Shown: piece after piece, positions 22,701 through 29,997 of the stretch
How the letters are laid out: every line of letters starts with the position of its first letter
Position numbering within the stretch: position 1 is the stretch's first letter
From: Tubulanus polymorphus
Lineage: Eukaryota > Nemertea > Palaeonemertea > Tubulaniformes > Tubulanidae
Length of the DNA: 64,000 nt
Assembly: GCF_964204645.1 (NCBI RefSeq)
Contig: NC_134027.1
Location: 23,052,485 to 23,116,484, forward strand
Direction: 5' to 3'
Notes under the pieces: generated by a model
Told to the model about the DNA's origin: nothing
The model's database searches: none
The model's input: the letters and a program-made list of their open reading frames with translations, nothing else
Made by a program: the position numbers and the translations under genes

Positions 22701-24571
22701 CTGCCGAGAACCACCGCCGTCCTGGAGAAATCTTTTATGAAAAACGAAGAATTGATTTTATGTCGAGTAATCATCTCGACATTAATTCATTCACCATTAA
22801 TAAAAAGTTTAGCCGAATTTATGTCGAGTTATTATCTCGAAATAAATTCAATTTTTTTATTAATCGTAAATGAATTATGTTGAGATGTAACTCGACATAA
22901 AATCAGCAAAACAACGGCAAAACATTTTATTTAATTGTAAATGAATTTATGTCGAGATGATAACTCGACATAAATTCAATTTTTGTTTTTCATAAAAGAT
23001 TTCCCCATGACGGCGCTGGATCTCGACGGAAAATCGAATTTTGAACTAAAGAGGAAAATTGCTGAATTTATGTAATGAGATATCATTCAATTGTTTATCA
23101 TCCTTACCTACTACAGTAACTACTGTTCTACTTTCTGAAAACATGTTCATGTATTCACATGCCCATCCTCCAGCATCAGACATATGTACATTAGTTATAC
23201 GTAAACCGTAACGTCCAGCTGTTATGTCACATTGTCCAGTGTACCGAGATTCACTAATAGCGCCACGAGGACAGTTTGTCTTATCAAACGAATACTGTAC
23301 AGTAGGGGTACTGAATGTCATTCTGTAACCGCAGAAATCTTTACTGGGTGGTGAAACCTGACATTGTACGTCAGTGGTGCCACCTAGTGTTACAACTGCT
23401 GGTGTTACAACTGTCGTGATTGTCGTGTCCGCTGCATCTATACAATTCTGCTGCTGTCCTAGAATTATTCAATCACCTTTAAACATTTAAAATCGTTCAT
23501 GTCATCGTGTTCCTATTAATCTAATCTTTTACAAGTAATTTGTACTACATTGGCCGGGACATACGAAAATCAACGCTATACCGCGAGGTTCGTATTAAGC
23601 CATTTCGTATTAACGAGGTTCAAATGTATATGCACCAAACGATGATCTCTAGCGAGAGTCCGAAACTTGGTGCATTTTCATCTTGATTCTTGAAAAATTA
23701 ATATTCGATTTAAAGTTTTAATTTGTGTATTTACGTAGTGCGTCTCAAACTCATTAAAGACTGAAGAACAATAGCTAAATACTAAGTAAGCGACGAACTA
23801 AGGGTAATGATACAAGTAGAAGAAAATTAACAACCATTGGTGAAACAATATCTGATTGGTTTAAACGATATTTAGAACATCTTTCACTCATATAACGGTA
23901 GATCAAGTCTGAAAAGTTTCTTTTAAGCTATGAATTTATTCGTCCAACGTTTCGACTATACCCCAATAGGCATCTTCAGGAATAACGAGTGAAAAAAAAT
24001 ATGACACATAATGCCATCGAGAACAAAGGAACCGTGTTTCTCATCACCGCGCACGTCCGAAGAATCAGTGACGAATATCTGGTAAAAATAGCGCTCGAAT
24101 AATTGAATAATTTCTGTTGGTTTCTTTTCAATGCGAAAAAATGGAATGCTCAATAGAATCCTTGTTCATTATTATTTCTTTTTCGTACTTGGAATTATGT
24201 AATGTGCATTATCAGCAATGGTTATTGATGCGATGTAGATAGATCGGGGTTTAAAACTGTCATTTGCCCTGACATTGGAGATTTCGGTAAGCACAATCCA
24301 AAAGTAAAGACTCGGTTCCCTCATGCCATCTTCAGTGCATTTTCTACCTAAATCAAAATAAGGAAGTTGACTCCCTCAGGCTCCTCTTCAATCCCCCTTT
24401 CATTACAAGGACTAAGTAGAAATGTATGCCCCCCGCGTCACTTTGGAGAAGCCAGTGCACAATGAGAAACACGGTATGTATTTTGAATGGCGTTATGTGG
24501 TAGTATTTACCTGCTGTAGATCTCACGCAGAGAAGAACAATCACAAACACACACCAGACTACCGGTACATT
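7411..24571 (-). CDS. Receptor gene 1: nine-Ig, two-FN3 transmembrane receptor with phosphotyrosine tail
   Basis: This is a type I cell-surface receptor. Exons in gene order: 24571-24511, 23458-23108, 20519-20244, 19385-19110, 18537-18265, 17419-17144, 15181-14906, 14822-14520, 14447-14124, 13712-13437, 13092-12784, 12208-11930, 11150-11012, 10873-10812, 10725-10648, 10226-10200, 9827-9807, 9430-9377, 8718-8647, 8461-8390, 8204-8100, 7766-7411. They sum to 4266 nt (1421 codons plus stop) with every junction in phase. Approximate residues: signal peptide 1-20, Ig1-Ig9 21-897, two FN3 898-1093, helix about 1098-1124, tail 1140-1421. The tail has about 13 tyrosines in motifs such as PIYAQV, PIYSNV, PYSNI, PIYLHV and STYSEL (an ITIM-type match). 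The start codon must lie in a 5' exon I could not find. The ligand is unknown; a recognition role is inferred. All exons are predicted without RNA evidence. Confidence 0.85.
7837..8099 (-). CDS. Possible alternative C-terminus by intron retention
   Basis: Reading through the donor at 8099 gives 87 further codons to a stop at 7837-7839, containing EFYVYTDSNERI, DVRYANS and SHFYAGGFDRF. The matching intron in gene 2 (30400-30735) is also open, to a stop at the same place, and differs by a whole-codon insertion. Both introns are multiples of three (333 and 336 bp). This could be an alternative tail or an intron formed recently from coding sequence. No RNA evidence is available. Confidence 0.35.
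8100..8204 (-). CDS. Gene 1 tail exon: AEPLYAQVDK with basic stretch
   Basis: This 105-bp phase 1-1 exon encodes GSVDSAEPLYAQVDKNKTRK, a lysine-rich run and GNYEM, and ends at a strong donor, GGTGAGTT. If the donor is not used, the frame stays open into the 333-bp intron for another 87 codons (see 7837-8099). Confidence 0.75.
8390..8461 (-). CDS. Gene 1 tail exon: DPIYSNVDK motif, copy 2
   Basis: This 72-bp phase 1-1 exon encodes the same peptide as 8647-8718 except for one residue. Its donor is GTGAAA rather than GTAAAT. Including either or both keeps the frame, so tail length could vary by splicing. Confidence 0.75.
8647..8718 (-). CDS. Gene 1 tail exon: DPIYSNVDK motif, copy 1
   Basis: This 72-bp phase 1-1 exon encodes NGASGTDPIYSNVDKSKKKK; YSNV is a YxN motif. 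The exon and its flanking intron (about 260 bp) are duplicated in tandem with 8390-8461. It reads VMNG at its start where the other copy reads VVNG. Confidence 0.75.
9377..9430 (-). CDS. Gene 1 tail exon: EPIYAQVDK motif
   Basis: This 54-bp phase 1-1 exon encodes GEPIYAQVDKKKKRNQNQ, with acceptor TTTTCAG and donor GTAAAC. It is a tyrosine motif followed by a basic stretch, one of a family of related tail exons. Confidence 0.75.
9807..9827 (-). CDS. Gene 1 21-nt microexon (EDGVEKT)
   Basis: A 21-bp phase 1-1 exon lies between GTTTCAG and a donor reading GTTAGAG. The copies at 32443-32463 and 55080-55100 have the better donor GTAAGAG and encode EDGVKKT. It can be skipped without breaking frame, and the weak donor in gene 1 may favour skipping. 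Confidence 0.5.
10200..10226 (-). CDS. Gene 1 27-nt microexon (DPYSNIGDL)
   Basis: A 27-bp phase 1-1 exon lies between TTTTCAG and GTAAGC. It encodes a single YSNI motif, which fits the YxN preference of Grb2-type SH2 domains. The copy at 32836-32862 keeps the motif with one residue change (DPYSNIDDL), which supports a real exon. Confidence 0.65.
10648..10873 (-). CDS. Gene 1 juxtamembrane tail exons (62 and 78 bp)
   Basis: Exon 10873-10812 (phase 2-1) encodes PASVPPPNDNDIDGFVVGPR, with a proline run that might bind SH3 domains. Exon 10725-10648 (phase 1-1) encodes GDKYARVNKKPKSPPTK and HVTTDDF. YARV is the first of the repeated Tyr-x-x-Val motifs and is followed by Lys-rich sequence, as in the downstream exons. 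The recent crossover that made gene 2 lies just after this exon. Confidence 0.75.
11012..11150 (-). CDS. Gene 1 exon: transmembrane segment
   Basis: This 139-bp phase 1-2 exon encodes a single hydrophobic helix, LIGGVVVGVVLVTIIVIVFV, followed by LLFVKRRRDGQWIW. The arginine cluster sets a type I orientation with the tail in the cytosol. Confidence 0.9.
11345..11925. mobile_element. Intron insertion absent from gene 3
   Basis: The intron between the transmembrane and FN3-like exons is about 780 bp in gene 1 but about 200 bp in gene 3 (56396-56594). The flanks align on both sides, so about 580 bp was inserted or lost here. The extra piece is GC-richer, has CGTCGTCGACGACG near 11750 and ACGAATCCC near 11610. 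No terminal repeats are clear to me and the type is unknown. Confidence 0.45.
11930..12208 (-). CDS. Gene 1 exon: membrane-proximal FN3-like domain
   Basis: This 279-bp phase 1-1 exon encodes AIPSAINTALKQATVTQ, SSFPSKYSVYVKYC, PISIEIKIDPDQAYSYQLIV and SSDVILSHQVEIP. It lacks the usual early Trp but shows the C-terminal YSYQL-like FN3 pattern. The donor is GTAGGC; an alternative GTAGAA 13 nt earlier is possible, but the gene 3 copy supports the later site. Confidence 0.8.
12457..12478. repeat. AATTTC microsatellite
   Basis: About four tandem copies of a 6-bp AATTTC unit lie in the intron upstream of the FN3-like exon. An identical array is at 35094-35115. Confidence 0.7.
12784..13092 (-). CDS. 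Gene 1 exon: fibronectin type III domain
   Basis: This 309-bp phase 1-1 exon encodes GPPQTPSNLRVIARTAVSV, LSWMSEFEGG, FAVSYR, and TKITGLKPATDYQFKVKS with TSPFTDIVT. The conserved Trp, Leu and Tyr of FN3 are all present. Confidence 0.9.
13437..13712 (-). CDS. Gene 1 exon: Ig domain 9 with displaced B-strand cysteine
   Basis: This 276-bp phase 1-1 exon encodes APKLSPQLVEPIAANIG, then ENIRYTINYDANP where the B-strand Cys is normally found, and SDYGSYSCKLNNSVG in the F strand. The only other Cys is in TTLNCSHNS, closer to the C strand. The domain therefore either uses a shifted disulfide or lacks the canonical one. Gene 3 shows the same pattern. Confidence 0.8.
14124..14447 (-). CDS. Gene 1 exon: Ig domain 8
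   Basis: This 324-bp phase 1-1 exon encodes PPESMTLTEIPSGPVVQG, TLTCTTDSSNPVS, ILWAYSSG and GRQYRCTAYQNSQPV. It is a complete C2-like Ig fold. Against the gene 3 copies, differences gather in the stretch between NHxxxS and TDKDKNG rather than in the framework. Confidence 0.85.
14520..14822 (-). CDS. Gene 1 exon: Ig domain 7
   Basis: This 303-bp phase 1-1 exon encodes TPADNVLVNNNQQIECKT, NPAAQIQWFTYSS and NQARYRCQTGNLN. The two cysteines and the core Trp are present, and several NxT/S sites suggest N-glycosylation. Confidence 0.85.
14906..15181 (-). CDS. Gene 1 exon: Ig domain 6 (C2/CD80-like type)
   Basis: This 276-bp phase 1-1 exon encodes PPSSVTLQGPTSPVQE, VDLTCTTTGGNPEPNL and AEYQCTATGAGIPTP. 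It is an older relative of Ig3 and Ig5, and the direct counterpart of the 63107-63382 and 62178-62447 exons of gene 3. Confidence 0.85.
15558..15922. mobile_element. 365-bp foldback MITE (TATGCAAATGAGGG ends)
   Basis: The element begins with TATGCAAATGAGGG and ends with CCCTCATTTGCATA, with further inverted pairing inside (CGAAAAAAAGTC against GACTTTTTTCG) and repeated GGCGCC-type palindromes. It is non-coding. The equivalent sequence in gene 3 (near 59600-59760) lacks it, so it inserted after the gene 1/gene 3 split. Confidence 0.75.
16088..16620. repeat. Three tandem diverged repeats with CTCF-like cores
   Basis: Three related units start near 16090, 16331 and 16480. Each opens with CAAyGCCCsCTGGTG-like sequence and then shares CTTGAAACTCACCACAATCA and GAGCTATAACTTT-like text. 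The reverse complement of the opening (CACCAGGGGGC in the second unit) matches the core of the animal CTCF motif. Whether a protein binds here is unknown. They lie in the intron between the Ig5 and Ig6 exons. Confidence 0.6.
17144..17419 (-). CDS. Gene 1 exon: Ig domain 5 (C2/CD80-like type)
   Basis: This 276-bp phase 1-1 exon encodes VDLTCTATGGNPVPTLTITR and AEYQCTATGAGIPTP. It differs from the Ig3 exon by only a few residues, which shows a recent internal duplication. Confidence 0.85.
18265..18537 (-). CDS. Gene 1 exon: Ig domain 4 (I-set type)
   Basis: This 273-bp phase 1-1 exon encodes PPSGPVLTSQPTAINN, TITCNSSQPG, YKWSGVNLS and DSGVYTCNVSN. It pairs with the following Ig5 exon as a duplicate of the Ig2-Ig3 pair. 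Confidence 0.85.
18750..18797 (-). ncRNA. Hammerhead-like motif, helix I not paired
   Basis: On the - strand CTGAAGA (18787-18781) is followed by GGGTGG/CCACCC as helix II and GAAA (18761-18758). The sequences that should form helix I do not pair, so it is probably a decayed copy of the motif at 20680-20723. Confidence 0.5.
19110..19385 (-). CDS. Gene 1 exon: Ig domain 3 (C2/CD80-like type)
   Basis: This 276-bp phase 1-1 exon encodes PPSGVTLQGPTSPVQESA, VDLTCTATGGNPVP and NQAEYQCTATGAGIP. Both disulfide cysteines are present, but the usual C-strand Trp is replaced (LNITR). It is nearly identical to 17144-17419 and similar to 14906-15181. Confidence 0.85.
20244..20519 (-). CDS. Gene 1 exon: Ig domain 2 (I-set type)
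   Basis: This 276-bp phase 1-1 exon encodes APPSGPVLTSQP, then PLTIACDGS, YKWSGVNLSG and SKTDSGVYTCNVSN: B-strand Cys, core Trp and F-strand Cys are all present. It is a near duplicate of the 18265-18537 exon. Confidence 0.85.
20680..20723 (-). ncRNA. Minimal hammerhead ribozyme motif at a PLE end
   Basis: On the - strand TTAGA is followed by CTGAAGA (20718-20712), a GGGTG/CACCC helix II, GAAA (20692-20689), CATT and TCTAA. TTAGA and TCTAA form a 5-bp helix I abutting both the core and an ATT cleavage triplet, which is the geometry a hammerhead needs. As in the other copies, there is one extra nucleotide between the core and helix II. It lies just beyond the GIY-YIG-like fragment of the PLE, where hammerheads are known to occur. 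Confidence 0.65.
20789..22360 (-). pseudogene. Penelope-like element remnant: reverse transcriptase and GIY-YIG-type endonuclease
   Basis: Three - strand fragments occur in PLE order. 22360-22096 contains HTFISFDAVSLFTNLPVE, the typical PLE motif A context. About 22050-21763 contains GNPLSPILAYLFGN (motif B) and LYPSLKFSFDGK; the catalytic YVDD box is replaced by NGDY-like sequence. 21016-20789 contains KRDIVESALI and VNLNKGFIP, the usual C-terminal end of the PLE endonuclease region. Frameshifts and stops separate them, so it is dead. It sits in the intron between Ig1 and Ig2 exons. Confidence 0.75.
22470..22499 (+). ncRNA. Hammerhead-like motif, inverted relative to 20680-20723
   Basis: TTGAAGA, the helix II pair GGGTGG/CCAC and GAAA followed by TACGTC lie on the + strand at the other side of the PLE remnant. 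The first core base is T instead of C, which should impair catalysis. The flanks (GAGTCATTT before, TTTTGAATAAACTTTTT after) match those of the - strand copy at 20.7 kb, so these are inverted copies of one PLE terminal sequence. Confidence 0.55.
22528..23090. mobile_element. Foldback element with long inverted arms
   Basis: The segment opens with TACGGAAGCGTCCTGGGGAC, an end seen again at 26458 and, related, at 59795 and 60479. Arms of about 115 bp (22650-22766 and 22975-23090) are inverted copies of each other; both contain AAAATTCGATTTTC and ATCTTTTATGAAAAAC. The middle holds several palindromes built on TTTATGTCGAG. It is non-coding and immediately flanks the Ig1 exon. Confidence 0.7.
23108..23458 (-). 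CDS. Gene 1 exon: Ig domain 1 (V-like, N-terminal)
   Basis: This 351-bp phase 1-1 exon encodes a linker rich in Thr and Val, then an Ig-like domain with DVQCQVSPP in the B strand and a clear F-strand motif, SDAGGWACEY. Two extra cysteine positions (DFCGYRM and DKTNCPRG/GQCD) suggest additional disulfides. As the outermost domain it is the likely ligand-contacting one. Confidence 0.8.
23560..23650 (-). mobile_element. Pogo/Tigger-like MITE fragment
   Basis: The - strand reads TTTGAACCTCGTTAATACGA followed by a second degenerate copy (TTAATACGAACCTCGCGG). This is the usual terminal sequence of pogo-type MITEs. No coding capacity is visible. Confidence 0.4.
23950..23979 (-). ncRNA. Hammerhead-like motif, isolated
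   Basis: CTGAAGA (23979-23973) and GAAACGTT (from 23953 down) flank an imperfect helix II (GCCTAT/ATAGTC). A GTTATTC/GAATAA pairing could form part of helix I but is offset by four bases. It lies in the first large intron of gene 1 and is probably a relic. Confidence 0.4.
24511..24571 (-). CDS. Gene 1 exon: signal peptide
   Basis: This 61-bp exon, after acceptor TATATATTCAG and before donor GTAAAT, encodes the hydrophobic run NVPVVWCVFVIVLLCVRSTA, typical of a signal peptide with cleavage near RSTA-G. Reading back through the acceptor meets a stop without an in-frame ATG, and the ATG inside the exon is out of frame. The start codon must therefore come from an upstream exon joined in phase 0. 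Confidence 0.65.
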
Positions 24572-26156
24572 CTGAATATATATTAGAACAATAAATTACA
24601 TGTGTTTGTCATAAATAAAGTTTTCATTTCTAAATCAATTTAATCGACGTCTTGTTCGTGGACTTAAAACGATTTAACTATTTATAACCATACGTACATA
24701 TATTTGTAATCGCAAACAGCAATCTATGTAAGATCTATTGACGAATAAGCCACCATAATTGATTTACGTATCTAAACTCGAAATTTTTTGGATCATTTCA
24801 TTAATGGCCTTTGCTTTGATGTTGGAGAGCCTAAACAATTCTAAAGCCGTGCTTAAATAAAGTCAAGTCGTGTAAAAATTAATTTGAGTAACTTATGAAT
24901 CTGAATATGTAGGCCTATAACCTTTTTTTATTCAACAAATCCATGTACGCAACTAACATATTTTTGGAACTAACACAATTTTCTTGCAGTTGTGAAGTGA
25001 CTGTGGTGGCTATAAGTAAGAAGCCAGTGGCCTATACGCGTGTTTACGATTTTACTGCATTATATAGGCCTACATGTACTCACTTGGATGCGTTGAGTGT
25101 TCATTTTTTTCCAAATTTCCTGATGATCAACATATCGATTATTTTGAAAGAAGAAGTTATAGCAAAGTTTTCAAGTATAAACACTCGCTTCCTTTCAACG
25201 TCGCAATCAAACACGTATGTCAAACCTAAGCCTAACGATTGCGAGGTAATAGAATCACGTAGACGAACACAAACCGGTAATCCAAATTTAGAAAACGTCT
25301 AATCAAAGAGAAACTTCGAAACTGAAAACGTCTGGTCGATTTTCACTTCCTGGTCGCATTATACACACTAGATTTATATCTACACATACCAACATACAAT
25401 GTAGACCTACCCGCGGCGTATGTGCCTAGTTGACAGCAGTACGAATTACTTGACGACATTCTTCTGATTTATAATGCCTACACTCTATACATAAACAGCT
25501 ATTATAGTCCTATATTCTTGAATGTTATTGATTAAGTATCTTTGTTCATTGCGGTAAAAACCCACTCAGTATAGGTCTTGTATTTTCGTGTTAACAACGG
25601 CATTCAACACTGAATATCGATGATGAAAATGACTCTTGTCTGCATTATTCGCTATATTTACCTAACTTCCTGGTCGGAATAGAAATAGTACGTCTTTTTA
25701 AATATTCATTCGAAAGAAATTCTTAGCGCTGTACGTAGTGTTGATTGATATCAGCAGTTTACTTGAATATTGTAAGTTTATCGTTTTACTTTCAAGTCTT
25801 TATTTTTTTCAAATCTTACATTCGCTTTGCTGTTGTTTTCATCAACGTAATTAAATCACCAAACTCAATTGCCAAAGGTCAGAAAAATCTTTTTATCTTA
25901 ATTTTTTTCAGTGTTATCACATTCCATTATAGTTGAAATTTGTGGCTAATTTAGACGCAGCCCACGGAGGTGTTCTGTGGTTCTTTGAGAAGCAATTCCA
26001 TAGAGCATGCATAGATCATAAGGTAAGGATTAGAGTTACGCTAAATTCACCCAAATTCCATCCTCGCTTGCCAGGGGTCCGGTATCACTCCCGAACTCGC
26101 TTCCACCAGCCCCCTGGCCTCACGAAGCGTGATTTCATTACTGGCGCTGTTGTGCA

Positions 26157-26275
26157 TGACGTCATATATCGATTTGCGAAATATTTCCTGGTTCAGTAAA
26201 ACGTTCGCTGATTGGTCCATTTAACGGGAAAACCAATAGAAGCCTAAAGTCGTTTGTTACAAGCGCTGTGATTGG
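26157..26275 (-). promoter_or_regulatory. Candidate gene 1 promoter: CRE plus three CCAAT boxes
   Basis: A perfect palindromic CRE (TGACGTCA) lies at 26157-26164, with CCAAT boxes at 26211-26215 and 26271-26275 on the - strand and one at 26233-26237 on the + strand. The surrounding 250 bp is richer in CpG than its neighbours. Spacing suits a - strand start somewhat below 26150, upstream of the signal-peptide exon. This is inference from motifs; no start site is known. Confidence 0.35.
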
Positions 26276-26457
26276 TACGACCGGATTCTGGTCGGCTAGT
26301 AACGACTCCAACGACTCGTGAGGTGAAGGGGTTTGGCGAACAGCTTTATCGTTGTGGATTCGAATCCCTTGACGGGTGAAGATGCCCAAATTCTGAAGAT
26401 CTAATCAAACTCTTTATGTAGTTCCATTGGTTAACATATAACCTTGTGACTGATGAG

Positions 26458-26650
26458 TACGGAAGCGTCTTGGGGGACATGAGAATTTTTTTCTTCTGAT
26501 TTATGATTCATGAAAAAAAAGATTCAGGTATTTTTTTATGAGATATATATAACTCTTCAGAAAATCGATTTAGAAATTAAAATAATTTTTTCCCATTTAC
26601 CGACGAGATATATCTCATCAAAAATTCTAAATCTTTTTCATTGATTCATA
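26458..26650. mobile_element. Fragment of the TACGGAAGCGTC foldback family
   Basis: It starts TACGGAAGCGTCTTGGGGGA, almost the same as the element at 22528, and is followed by palindromic GAGATATATCTC-type units. No matching far end was found, so it is treated as a truncated copy. Confidence 0.5.
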
Positions 26651-27404
26651 CGTAAATACATTTCGAAGCATGAAACACTGCCGTTTTAGGGCCATCGTTT
26701 GAATTAAAAACATTCTTTCGATTTTCGAATTAAAAAACAGAAATACGTACGATTTTCTAATATGGAAAACGATTACATTCGATTTATGAAGAACGAAATG
26801 AAGATACGTCCAATTCATGAATTAAAAAGTAGAGATACATTTAGTTTATGAATTGAAATATATAGGTACATATGATTTTTCAATTAGAAAGAATATTGGT
26901 TTTGAATAATAAGATCTAAATTGAGCTAGAATTGCATCACACATATTTGTCTTAACCAGAGTTGAAACCCACATGATTGCACACGTCTGAACGCATCGGG
27001 GTGGAAACGAAGACTGATTTCTTTATCTGCTTTGTTGCCGCGTCGTCGATTTCGGTGACTATTCCGTCGAGTTCAGAACTCACAGTAACTGATGAACTAA
27101 CTTCCAACTTCTCGCAGTTCTAATCTAATCCTGGTAAGATTTGATATTGACCAGTGATGAACGAGGGCCCACATGTACATATTTTGGTTAAGTAGGTTCG
27201 TTTTGGTTAATAGGTATTCCATACGTTTAAATTCGAGACCTTAACTTCGCTCTATTTTAGATCTGCAACTTTCTTCGTTGCAGTTATTTTTACCAAAGTA
27301 GTTGACAATCGAAACGATTTCCATCAAACTCCCAGGAAGGAGATAATTTTTGATTTTGCTTATGACACGTAGAAAGATATTGGTTTTTCTTAAAGAAATA
27401 CAGT

Positions 27405-27480
27405 TGGACCTCGTTTTTACGAATCTAGCAGACAACAGTGATATCTCAGTGTTAAAACAGTTCTCTTATTGAACCGAGTC
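27405..27480. mobile_element. Pogo/Tigger-like MITE fragment
   Basis: CAGTTGGACCTCGTTTTTACGA marks a pogo-type terminal sequence (given here as one 22-base site split as CAGTTGGACCTCG and CTCGTTTTTACGA). It is the counterpart of the fragment near 5120. Confidence 0.4.
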
Positions 27481-27559
27481 GTACTAAAACTTTGAAGTCA
27501 TTTTTTGGAATTGTGGAGCCTGATGTAGATTCGAATTAAACATGTCTCTTTTCATAATA

Positions 27560-27751
27560 TACGGAGCCCCGGCGGGGGGGGGGGCATATTGAGAAATAAA
27601 CATATTTTTTTCGTTCGAAAGATTTAATCTTTTCGTTCGGACAAAAGGTTTTTCGTTCGAACGAAATGATTTCGTTCGAACAAAATAATCTTTTCGTTCG
27701 AACGAACAAAAACATGTTTATTTCTCACCATGTCCCCTCCGGGGCTCCGTA
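27560..27751. mobile_element. 192-bp palindromic MITE (TACGGAGCCCCGG ends)
   Basis: The element has inverted ends TACGGAGCCCCGG and CCGGGGCTCCGTA, a second inverted pair (GAGAAATAAACAT against ATGTTTATTTCTC), and a centre of TTCGTTCGAACGAA palindromes. Nearly the whole element can fold on itself. An 11-G run follows the left end. Confidence 0.75.
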
Positions 27752-29997
27752 TTAATAGATGTATATAGATGAAAATAGAAAAAAACGCAATATTCACGAC
27801 GGAATTTGAATTAATACAAACACGTACATTGCATTTATAAGAAAATTAATATTTCTATTAAAAAATAGAAAATTCTGCAAAAGCGTTTGCAATGGTGTAT
27901 TAGATCATTAGATATATAACAAGCCAAACAAATCGTAATACGAACAATTGAGTATCAAAATACCAATCTAAAAAGCCCTAGTGCAAAAATATCCGCTTAT
28001 TTAAATCCCAGTATAACATGAAAAAAATACCATTAGAAAAACACTATGATATCAACATCTTTTTATCACACTTGAAAATACGTGCATTGACATTCCCTTA
28101 TCAGATACACGTCAAAGAAATCCATCAAAGTGTCAATGGCTATAGGCGTTTAGTAACGGTATAGTTCTACCTAAAGATAGGTGAAAACTATCAGGTTTTG
28201 TGAAAAAAGTAGTTCCTTAATTGATTCAATTGATTAAAACTTTTTTAAAACTATCAGGCGTTGTGTAACAGGTAATTCTTAGAAATATTATGAAAACTAT
28301 TGTGACTGCGTAAAGGCAAATAACTAGGGCTCCATGGGCCAAGTTAGCATTAGAAAAGAAATCTTTTTTTTCAAAGAAAGAACTATGAACCGCTTAACGC
28401 TGTACAAATCTCGTCCAGTTCACCAAATAATTTTTGCACCAGAAGGAATCATGGGTTTACGCTGGTAAAGGCTAAACAAAAATGATACCTTGTCTCTCCA
28501 AATCGGCCGGGTCATTCTTGAAAAATATCATAAAATTTGTAAACAGTTCATTTCTTTAGCTGCCGGGTCTGTAATGGAAAATTGATCACGATTTTAAAAA
28601 AAGTATTGTACAGGGTAGATAGGCGGCCGGGTCAAATTTAAGTTTAGCAGAGCGGAAAAAACAAGGTATCATTTTTTTAGCCTAAGACAGTGTACTAGCC
28701 TGAAATTATTGCGATCCAGTCCCAACCCACCTCATCAAAATGATGCTGGTTACATTCTAAAAATCCCGTTCAAGTTGCTCGGGCTTAAGTTAACTGGAGG
28801 ACAGAATTGAATGAAATGACCAATCGAAACTTTATGAGGACGGCCACCTTTTCAAGGGAGGGTAAGCAATATCACACCAGCTATTTCAATAAGATTTAAA
28901 AAAAGATAAATAATATCAGACCAATATACACAGTAAATATTTGTAAAGAATATTTGCATCATTGTATAATACAGCTGCATAATTAATTGTTAAATAACAA
29001 CGCTGGCCATCAATAAAATGTCGAAACTACAGTTCGATGTGGACTGTTAATATTTTGACGATGTTTGGATGGCGGAGCGATGTGATTTGGTCTATATCTC
29101 GCGTGTTGGCTGCCAAGAATACTTTGGAAACATCGTGATGTAGATGGAAAATTGGAATGTGAATTTACAGTGCAGAAAAAGAACTGACGGATATAACCGG
29201 TGGTTAGAGAAATTTTGGTGAGGTTGATGTCAAAGAAACTGTTAGAATTGATAGGTTGAATTCGGAAAGTAAAACCAACGTATGGCAAAGAGAAAACTAT
29301 CTTCTCTTAATATTACAAATAATTGATAATAAATCAGTGAGCTCACAATTAGATATTAGGCAATATTTTGTATAGGCATTATTGATAATGATATCTAGTT
29401 ACTGTATTAGTCCTATTATAGAAAAATGTATAAATGTACTATGTTCTTGTATAAAATACCTTATCTGCGTTTAGTCAAGTTCAGTTCTCAGATTTCCCTC
29501 TGACATTTGTTCCCAAACCCATCGTGGAGATTTTGCTTTTTTCCAATTTCTATGTAGCAAGTGTGTTTTTTTTACACAGATTATGCATACAAATCGAAGG
29601 GCTTTACATCATATTTCAGCATTTTCCCTACTACATTGAAAACTGATAGAAACCAGCCATATTATGTCAAAATGTTACAAAAATAGACGCCAGATCCCAT
29701 TCCGCCATGTCATCCGTTGATATCTGATTCGACGGTTCTAACGTTTCAAATGAAATACGTAATTTAACTTTGAAACCTAATCGAGAACTGTAGAGCTGGA
29801 TGCAGAAATGGCTCTGCTAGATATTGCGATTGTTCTAGGGACGGACTGCAAAAGAGATCACGAAGACTTGTGAAAACAAAAGGACCTGATCGAGGCCCAG
29901 GAATTACACCAGACATTACGTCGACAGTCGTATGATATCAGTGATAACATGCTACATACAATCCCTAGAACCTCGCTCGACTGAACACAATGGATGA

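Larger units (their letters stand above)
24572..27289. other. Region upstream of gene 1
   Basis: No exon could be supported here, although the start codon exon of gene 1 must lie in it or beyond. It contains a candidate promoter (26157-26275), a foldback element (26458-26650) and AT-rich sequence. Several short open frames on both strands show no family resemblance. Confidence 0.5.

Noticed and set aside
22540-23045. Regular TTTATGTCGAG units suggesting a CRISPR-like array
   Set aside because: Unit spacing is irregular, units are palindromic within inverted arms, and the setting is an animal intron; a foldback transposon explains them.
24943-25302. 119-codon + strand frame upstream of gene 1
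   Set aside because: Low complexity in places, no known motif and no splice or promoter context; its copy at 47580-47939 is just part of the tandem unit.
25933-26199. Possible + strand exon ending at GTAAGG near 26020
   Set aside because: One donor-like site and a short open frame, with no neighbouring exon or recognisable domain.
26350-26375. ATTCGAATCCC string resembling a tRNA T arm
   Set aside because: No acceptor or anticodon arms at the right spacing on either strand.
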